Origin: Paenibacillus sp. V4I7
GTDB taxonomy: Bacteria > Bacillota > Bacilli > Paenibacillales > NBRC-103111
Assembly (NCBI RefSeq): GCF_030817275.1
Contig: NZ_JAUSZD010000002.1
Location: 4,712,001-4,776,000 of the forward strand
Length of the DNA stretch: 64,000 nt
Direction of reading: 5' to 3'
Shown: positions 58,433 through 64,000 of the stretch, piece after piece
Position numbering within the stretch: position 1 is the first letter of the stretch
Layout: the number at the start of each line of letters is the position of its first letter
Position numbers and translations under genes: made by a program
The notes under the pieces: model-generated
The model's input: only the letters and a program-made list of their open reading frames with translations
Told to the model about the DNA's origin: nothing
Database searches by the model: none

Positions 58433-60094
58433 CTATAACTTGGCCCACTCAAGACCGCAGTAAGCATCGATTGGAGACTCTCCTTGAAACGGCTGCTTGC
58501 CAACCATACATCTAATAATTTCTTTCTGTACCGCCAAGGTAGCGTTATATGCGTTTATCATCGTAGGCATAGACGGAAGTTCATAGAGCGTGTACGGATT
58601 TCCCAGCGAGATAAATACGGTTGGCACCTGTGTAGGGTACCATTTGAAAAGTCCTCCTGTTTCTTGTGGAGAGAGACGCATGGAATTTTGCATGAATCCA
58701 GGTGATTTCTGAACAAGAAAAATAACAGCATCTATTTCGTTGCCCTCTTCTTTTACCTCATATTCCCGAACAACCGTGAAGCCTTCCTCACTCAGCATCC
58801 GGGCAAACTCGTCACCCGTTGCGGCCTTATCGGCAAAAAAGGAAGCCTCATCCGAAGCAGCTAACAGCAAAATACGCTTTTGCTTTTGCGGTGTTAAAGG
58901 TAGAAGGCCCTGGGTATCCTTGACCAGTGTTACCGATTTGCTCGCAATTTCCGCTGCCAGCTGCAAATGTTCAGCTGAACCTACCACGTCAAGATCCCTT
59001 TCATCCGCCTGAGGCAAGTGAAGACCGAGTGACGCTTTTAGAGCCAGTATTCTTGTGACCGCCTCATTCAACCGCTCCTCCGTGAGTATGCCATCATGGA
59101 CGCCTTGAAGCATGGCCTGAAAATCTTCGTGCATATCATTCGTAAACAGGAACATATCCACGCCCGACGCAATACACTGCGGAATGATATCTTTACGTCG
59201 GCCAAAGCACGTCATGCCTATCATCGATGTAGCATCGGAAACGATAAGTCCGTTAAACCCGAGCTCTTCCCGCAGAAGCTTCGTGTTCAATTCGTACGAT
59301 AAGGATCCCGGTGTATATTTAGTTCTTATGTCCGTGATTCCCAATTCTTCATAATAGCTTGGCAGTGCGATGTGAGCGCTCATAACCGTCTTGACCCCGT
59401 TCTCGATCGCCGATTTATATACACGGCCGTAGGTCTCACGCCACTCTTTCATCGTTAACGTATTATTCGTCAGCACCTTATGCTGATCTCGGTCATCCAT
59501 GCCGTCACCAGGCCAGTGCTTCACGCAGGCAGCCATCCGATTGTTCTTCTGAATAGCATTCATGACAGGCAGCGCTGTATGTTCCACGATACCGGGCGTA
59601 TCGCCGAATGCACGGATGTTGACGATGGGATTCTGATAGTTGTAATTGATGTCAATGACCGGTCCGTACACCCAGTTGAACCCCATTGCGTAACCCTCAA
59701 CTTCTATGGAAGCTCCAAACGCGGTTGCGAGGTCTGGATCGTTTGCCGCGGCCAACTGCATGTTAGACGCAAGGTTCGTTCCATCGGTTGCCCCGCCTTG
59801 TCCCCCATTCTCAAGATCGCCTGAAACTAGCAGCGGTACTTTGCTGCGCTTTTGCAAGTCACGAATTAAAACCGCCTGATGCTGCTTCGTTGCATGCGGG
59901 GAAAATCCAAATACATGGACTCCCCCTGGGCGAATACCAAGCAAATTCTTTTTGGCCCCAGTATCAAACGGAAGATCTACAGTAATGAATAGTTGGCCCA
60001 CTTTTTCTTCCAAAGATAATCCACGTAAAGTTTCGTTGACCCACTGAATCGCTTCTTCGTCCAAATGAAACGGTTTTGCTTTCAGATTAACCAT
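58433..60094 (-). CDS. GH3 N-terminal-domain enzyme (NagZ-like)
   Basis: A 553-residue protein without signal peptide. The TIM barrel spans residues 20-340 with nucleophile Asp287 in LIVSDATS. KHWPGDGMDDRDQH at residues 192-205 is the NagZ-type loop, whose Asp/His dyad acts as acid/base in beta-N-acetylglucosaminidases; the usual GHG is GDG here. A shorter alpha/beta domain follows. It could be a beta-N-acetylhexosaminidase, but the operon suggests a plant or fungal glycoside. It starts 15 bases after the other GH3 gene, with AAGGGGAG upstream. Confidence 0.83.
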   Translation of the reverse strand: MVNLKAKPFHLDEEAIQWVNETLRGLSLEEKVGQLFITVDLPFDTGAKKNLLGIRPGGVHVFGFSPHATKQHQAVLIRDLQKRSKVPLLVSGDLENGGQGGATDGTNLASNMQLAAANDPDLATAFGASIEVEGYAMGFNWVYGPVIDINYNYQNPIVNIRAFGDTPGIVEHTALPVMNAIQKNNRMAACVKHWPGDGMDDRDQHKVLTNNTLTMKEWRETYGRVYKSAIENGVKTVMSAHIALPSYYEELGITDIRTKYTPGSLSYELNTKLLREELGFNGLIVSDATSMIGMTCFGRRKDIIPQCIASGVDMFLFTNDMHEDFQAMLQGVHDGILTEERLNEAVTRILALKASLGLHLPQADERDLDVVGSAEHLQLAAEIASKSVTLVKDTQGLLPLTPQKQKRILLLAASDEASFFADKAATGDEFARMLSEEGFTVVREYEVKEEGNEIDAVIFLVQKSPGFMQNSMRLSPQETGGLFKWYPTQVPTVFISLGNPYTLYELPSMPTMINAYNATLAVQKEIIRCMVGKQPFQGESPIDAYCGLEWAKL

Positions 60095-60109
60095 ACCTGT
60101 CTCCCCTTT

Positions 60110-62398
60110 TTATCGCGTACTAACGGTTACTTTTCTTTCCGGGATGGCGTTCAAGTTCTTTAAATCGTCAGCCAACATCTCTTCGGAATATTTCCCTTGT
60201 CCGAAGCCAATCATTGCACGCAGCGGCATATATCTCATCATAGCCATCAGCATGTCTGGGTTATCTCCTAAGAGAGCGTCAAAGCCGAATCTCCCAATAA
60301 ATTCTTTCGCTTTATCAGCCGTTAACGGATTTGCCATCAAGTCGCCGATTAATGAGTTGCGATTATACGCCCCGGGAAGGGTGACAGTAGATTCGACCTC
60401 GATCGTTGTGCGCTGAATGATATCTCGCGAAGATTTTCCAAGTAAGATGTCAAATGCCCCGGTTTCCACATGCCAATCGCCGATTTGAACGTTGTAGTAA
60501 GCGAAAGCCCTTTGATCCAAAACAAAGGTAACTGTTTGTTGTTCTCCTGGCTGCAGCTCGACTTTTTGGAAGCCTTTCAATTCTTTTTGCGGACGATTGA
60601 CACTGCTCTGAACGTCCTTGACGTAGAGTTGAACGATTTCTTTTCCTGTACAGCCGCCTGTATTTTTCACAGATACTTGAACGGTAACCTTCTCATTATC
60701 TTTGATCGCTGATTTGTCTACACGCAGGTCACTGTATCCGAAATTGGTATAACTAAGGCCGAACCCGAATGGGAATAAAGGCTTAATCTCTTTGGTATCG
60801 TAATAACGGTAACCGACAAATACGCCCTCTTTATATTCCACTTTGTCGCCCTCACCAGGGAAATTCAAGAAGGACGGGTTATCACTTAGTTTCACAGGGA
60901 ACGTTTCCGCAAGCTTGCCGCTCGGGTTCGCGAGGCCAAACAACAAGTCTGTTACCGCACCGCCAAAAGCTTGCCCCCCCAGGTATCCTTCCAGCACAGC
61001 TTTTACTTTGCCGATCCAAGGCATTTCAACCGGAGAGCCGTTGCTCAAGATAATGATGAGGTTACTTTGAACTTCCGCCACGGCATCGATTAGTGCACGA
61101 TGATTGACGGGAATGGCCATATGCGTGCGGTCATACCCTTCCGATTCATAGCGATCAGGCAATCCGACAAATAGGACCGCCACATCCGCTTTTGCCGCTG
61201 TTTCCTTTGCTTCCCTTACCAAATCTTCATCGATTTCGTCGCTATCCAGCTTGTAGCCTTGCGAATAACTGATTTGTGCCGTATCTCCTGCGACATTCAT
61301 CATTTCTTCTAGCGCATCATCCAGCTTGGTCGGATTGACATGGGAGCTGCCGCCGCCCTGGAAACGCGGATTCTTGGCAAATTCACCAATTACAGCAATC
61401 TTCCCTTGCTTACGAAGCGGTAGAATACCCCCTTCATTCTTGAGAAGCACCATGCTTTCATGGGCAGCCTCTCGAGCCAATCGATGATGAGCTGCAGACT
61501 CGTAAACAGCATCAGTCTTACTGCTATCTGCTGCCTTAAAGATGAAGGTCAACATCCGCTCGACCGCAAGATTCAACGTCTCCTCCGAAAGCTCGCCGCT
61601 TTTTACTGCTGCAACAATCTTTGCGTCACCGATTCCGGCACTTGAGGGCATTTCCAGTTCTAATCCAGCCTGAAGAGATTTTACGCGCTCGTTAACTGCA
61701 CCCCAGTCTGAAACCACAAAGCCTTCAAAACCCCATTCATCCCGCAAAACCTGAGTCAACAAAAACGCATTCTCCGATGCATATTCACCATTGACCTGAT
61801 TGTAGGAACACATCACACTCCACGGTTGTGACTGCTTAACTGCGCCTTCAAAGCTGGCTAAATATATTTCCCGCAGTGTCCGCTCGTCAATAACGGCATC
61901 AACGGACATTCTCCGATGCTCCTGGTTATTCGCGGCAAAGTGCTTGAGCGAAGTGCCAACGCCCTGACTTTGTACGCCCTTGATATGATTGGCCGCCATT
62001 TCCGAAGAAAGGTACGGATCCTCCGAAAAGTATTCGAAATTTCTGCCGCACAAAGGCGACCGTTTGATATTGGCTCCCGGCCCAAGAAGAACCGCAACGT
62101 CTTCCGCTTGGCATTCCTTCCCTAATGCCTCGCCTACTCTGCCGATCAGCTCCCGATTCCAAGAAGCGGCCATGCCTGCGGCCGATGGGAAGCAAGTAGC
62201 AGGTACACTGTTATGAAGGCCAAGGTGATCCGCATCTTCTTTTTGTTTCCGTAAGCCGTGAGGTCCGTCTGTCACCATAAGTGATGGGATCCCAAGCCTC
62301 TCTATCCCTTTGGTATGCCAGAAATCCAAACCCGAGCATAAGCCGGCCTTTTCCTCCAACGTTAATTTGGAAATTAGTTCTTTAATTTTCGAATTCAT
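60110..62398 (-). CDS. GH3 beta-glucosidase, three-domain type
   Basis: A 762-residue cytoplasmic enzyme. The TIM barrel covers residues 1-300 with nucleophile Asp231 in FVVSDWGAV and substrate-binding LKHFAANNQEHRR near 151-163. The alpha/beta sandwich extends to about 530, an FN3-like domain lies at about 570-645, and an extra helical tail of about 80 residues follows. It resembles thermostable BglB-type beta-glucosidases acting on cellobiose, gentiobiose or plant saponins. ATG at 62398 has AGGAGGAAT upstream; the frame extends 27 codons further into the esterase gene without support. Confidence 0.9.
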   Translation of the reverse strand: MNSKIKELISKLTLEEKAGLCSGLDFWHTKGIERLGIPSLMVTDGPHGLRKQKEDADHLGLHNSVPATCFPSAAGMAASWNRELIGRVGEALGKECQAEDVAVLLGPGANIKRSPLCGRNFEYFSEDPYLSSEMAANHIKGVQSQGVGTSLKHFAANNQEHRRMSVDAVIDERTLREIYLASFEGAVKQSQPWSVMCSYNQVNGEYASENAFLLTQVLRDEWGFEGFVVSDWGAVNERVKSLQAGLELEMPSSAGIGDAKIVAAVKSGELSEETLNLAVERMLTFIFKAADSSKTDAVYESAAHHRLAREAAHESMVLLKNEGGILPLRKQGKIAVIGEFAKNPRFQGGGSSHVNPTKLDDALEEMMNVAGDTAQISYSQGYKLDSDEIDEDLVREAKETAAKADVAVLFVGLPDRYESEGYDRTHMAIPVNHRALIDAVAEVQSNLIIILSNGSPVEMPWIGKVKAVLEGYLGGQAFGGAVTDLLFGLANPSGKLAETFPVKLSDNPSFLNFPGEGDKVEYKEGVFVGYRYYDTKEIKPLFPFGFGLSYTNFGYSDLRVDKSAIKDNEKVTVQVSVKNTGGCTGKEIVQLYVKDVQSSVNRPQKELKGFQKVELQPGEQQTVTFVLDQRAFAYYNVQIGDWHVETGAFDILLGKSSRDIIQRTTIEVESTVTLPGAYNRNSLIGDLMANPLTADKAKEFIGRFGFDALLGDNPDMLMAMMRYMPLRAMIGFGQGKYSEEMLADDLKNLNAIPERKVTVSTR

Positions 62399-62427
62399 AG
62401 CTATTCCTCCTGTAACTAATAAATAGT

Positions 62428-63327
62428 TTAAAACCGCTTGCTTAACCATTTCATAGCTAGGTCGACCCATATCTGACAATCCGGATTCACATGTGCAGGC
62501 TCTGCTGAGGTCGTCTCATCACTTAATGACAAACCGTGGACCCCATTCTCAAATACGTGCAGCTCATAGGGCACTTTATGCTTCGCTAATGCTGATGCAA
62601 GTTGTAAGGCATTAGCAGCATAAACCAGTTGGTCATCAGCGGTGTGCCAAATATATGTCGGGGGCATATTGGAAGATACAAAATTAACTGGGCTGTGTTT
62701 CTTCATTTCTTCGGGTGCAGGGTCGGTCGTTCCAAATGCCGCTTTAATGGCGTAGGCCATGCCCCCTCTTGCCATCTCGCTCGGATCCGCTTCTGCTTCT
62801 TCTTTCATCAGAACATAGTCAACAAGAGGATAACCCAGAATAAGTGCGTTAGGCTTCAGTAGATTTTTATCAACTCTCAGTCGTTCCGCTAAAAATTCAT
62901 CCTGCCAATGTGCGCCCAAGCTAGCTGCCAAATGACCGCCCGCTGAAAAACCGCATACAGCAATCTTATCTGTATGAATGAACCATTCCGATGCCTGCTT
63001 CCTCACAGTTAGGATCGCTTTTGCCAAATCAAACAGCGGCTGCGGTTGCATGGAAAGTTCATTTCCTGGCGGCAAGTTCTGAAAGTCTGGTCTACTAGAA
63101 TAATGCGTGGTGTATCGAAGCACGAAAACATGATAGCCTTGTGCGGCAAAACGCATGGCAACAGGCTCCGCTTCTCTGTCTGAAGTCCATAAATATCCAC
63201 CTCCGGGACATATAATGACTGCCGGACGGTTTTGATTCATTTTGAATTCCTGAGAATTATCAAGAATGTAGGCAGTTAAATGAGCGCTATTACTTTCATC
63301 CCAAAGTTGAATGGTTTCTACATGCAT
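62428..63327 (-). CDS. Alpha/beta hydrolase, acyl (acetyl) esterase type
   Basis: A 299-residue serine esterase. The oxyanion block CPGGGYLWTSDREAE is near residue 40 and the nucleophile is Ser128 in CGFSAGGHLA. The acid/base pair is likely Asp in HTADDQLV near 243 and His in ENGVHGLSLS near 273. This is the BD-FAE/acetylxylan-esterase-like group that removes acyl groups from plant glycans. ATG at 63327 has GGGG 9 bases upstream; a TTG 5 codons earlier overlaps that site. It lies between rhamnosidase and beta-glucosidase genes, so it probably deacylates the same substrate in the cytoplasm. Confidence 0.87.
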   Translation of the reverse strand: MHVETIQLWDESNSAHLTAYILDNSQEFKMNQNRPAVIICPGGGYLWTSDREAEPVAMRFAAQGYHVFVLRYTTHYSSRPDFQNLPPGNELSMQPQPLFDLAKAILTVRKQASEWFIHTDKIAVCGFSAGGHLAASLGAHWQDEFLAERLRVDKNLLKPNALILGYPLVDYVLMKEEAEADPSEMARGGMAYAIKAAFGTTDPAPEEMKKHSPVNFVSSNMPPTYIWHTADDQLVYAANALQLASALAKHKVPYELHVFENGVHGLSLSDETTSAEPAHVNPDCQIWVDLAMKWLSKRF

Positions 63328-63360
63328 ACCATGACACCCCAATCTATGAATTGGACTTGC

Positions 63361-64000
63361 TTAGCCAAATACAAATGGCTTAACTTCCGGAAGTGGTGGA
63401 ATAGGCTGCGTCAACACATAGCTGAAGCTGTATGTCCCTGAACCTGCTTCCAACGTTACACCCATATTCTCAACCTCAACATTCGAAATGCCCGCAGCCT
63501 CTTTAAGTGCTGTTCCGCTTTCGGTCACTCCACTCTCGGGCGCATAAGGCAGGCGGATCTCAGCCGTTGCGTTCGGCGGAATCACCACCTGAATGTCCAA
63601 TCGTTCACCATCCAATTTCGTCCAGCGGCAGCTAACTTCTCCGTACATCGTGTCGATACGCCCCTCTGCCCATGTCATACCATCTCCAGGCATCGGGCGA
63701 ACGATTACTCTTTTATAGCCAGGATTCCTCTCATCCGTATCAATTCCAGCAACAACACGGTACAACCAGTCTCCAATGGCTCCGTAAGCATAATGGTTAA
63801 AGGAATTCATATCTGGACTCCAAAAACTGCCGTCCGGCTTAATCCCATCCCAGTGCTCCCAGATGGTTGTGGCGCCTTTGGTCACTTGATACAGCCAGGA
63901 CGGATAATCCTGCTGAAGTAACAGCTTATAAGCGAATTCCGATTTGCCGTTATCGCTCAGTACGTGGTTCAAATAAGGAGTGCCAACAAATCCGGTTGTA
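63361..64000 (-). CDS. Alpha-L-rhamnosidase GH78, C-terminal part (cut by window end)
   Basis: The visible 213 codons start in TTGFVGTPYLNHVLSD and continue YPSWLYQVTKGATTIWEHWD and SFNHYAYGAIGDWLYR, the end of the GH78 (alpha/alpha)6 barrel, including the general-base Glu region WEHWD. The C-terminal beta-sandwich (PMPGDGMTWAEGRI) follows. GH78 releases alpha-L-rhamnose from flavonoids, saponins or rhamnogalacturonan oligosaccharides. The N-terminal two-thirds, including the catalytic acid, is outside the window. First visible gene of the operon running to 58433. Confidence 0.9.
   Translation of the reverse strand, partial: TTGFVGTPYLNHVLSDNGKSEFAYKLLLQQDYPSWLYQVTKGATTIWEHWDGIKPDGSFWSPDMNSFNHYAYGAIGDWLYRVVAGIDTDERNPGYKRVIVRPMPGDGMTWAEGRIDTMYGEVSCRWTKLDGERLDIQVVIPPNATAEIRLPYAPESGVTESGTALKEAAGISNVEVENMGVTLEAGSGTYSFSYVLTQPIPPLPEVKPFVFG

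Noticed and set aside
1..64000. CRISPR arrays, tRNA/rRNA genes, prophage, insertion sequences
   Set aside because: No regularly spaced repeats, tRNA-like cloverleaf, transposase or phage structural genes were seen. The short dispersed repeats are irregularly spaced and intergenic.

Overview
The window looks like chromosomal DNA of a spore-forming, plant-polymer-degrading Paenibacillus or close relative (Bacillota). The pointers are strong AGGAGG-type ribosome sites, frequent TTG/GTG starts, large membrane-bound YesN-type AraC regulators, LplA/B/C-type sugar ABC transporters, a SleB-type cell-wall hydrolase, a YjcZ-type sporulation peptide, and large secreted glycosidases with Ig-like, OmpL47-like and FIMAH modules. 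No rRNA, tRNA, phage or CRISPR was seen. The assignment is inference from gene content; no search was run.

Region 1 (1-12.4 kb) is a pectin/xylan and sugar-acid block. It holds the start of a secreted family 1 pectate lyase, an orphan sugar-binding lipoprotein with a GH43 enzyme, and a divergent two-transmembrane AraC regulator. The upstream regions of the pectate lyase and the binding protein share a bipartite element with identical internal spacing, so both probably belong to one regulon. Next is a three-gene operon (kdgD-like dehydratase, UxuA-like dehydratase, gucD-like semialdehyde dehydrogenase) with a divergent AraC gene. It should carry a deoxy-keto sugar acid to 2-oxoglutarate. A sugar/alditol oxidase follows.

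Region 2 (12.4-33.9 kb) is a patchwork of single genes: GNAT, two MFS transporters, SleB-like hydrolase, a 1197-residue GHL10 protein, an SgrR-like regulator, a MocR regulator facing a class D beta-lactamase, DinB, SRPBCC, CDGSH, YjcZ and a Tat-exported phosphoesterase. It contains three gene remnants (AraC, YdeI-like, histidine kinase). A short dispersed repeat, usually a hairpin plus a conserved tail, recurs in the intergenic gaps.

Region 3 (33.9-55.7 kb) holds two carbohydrate-import systems, each with its own YesN-type regulator. The first has a cytoplasmic heparinase II/III-like lyase, the regulator, a permease pair with binding protein, and a 1315-residue GH50-like exoenzyme with a recent internal duplication and a possible cre site. 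The second runs on the minus strand as regulator, binding protein, two permeases, a 567-residue protein of unrecognised family, and a GH130 enzyme. It is the best candidate here for an undescribed glycan-degrading route.

Region 4 (55.9-58.4 kb) has a truncated Ada-like methyltransferase, a squalene/phytoene synthase-family gene that may start at ATT, and a decayed TylF-type O-methyltransferase. Region 5 (58.4-64 kb) is a minus-strand operon of GH78 rhamnosidase (cut by the window end), an acyl esterase, and two GH3 enzymes. It suggests stepwise trimming of rhamnosylated or acylated plant glycosides.
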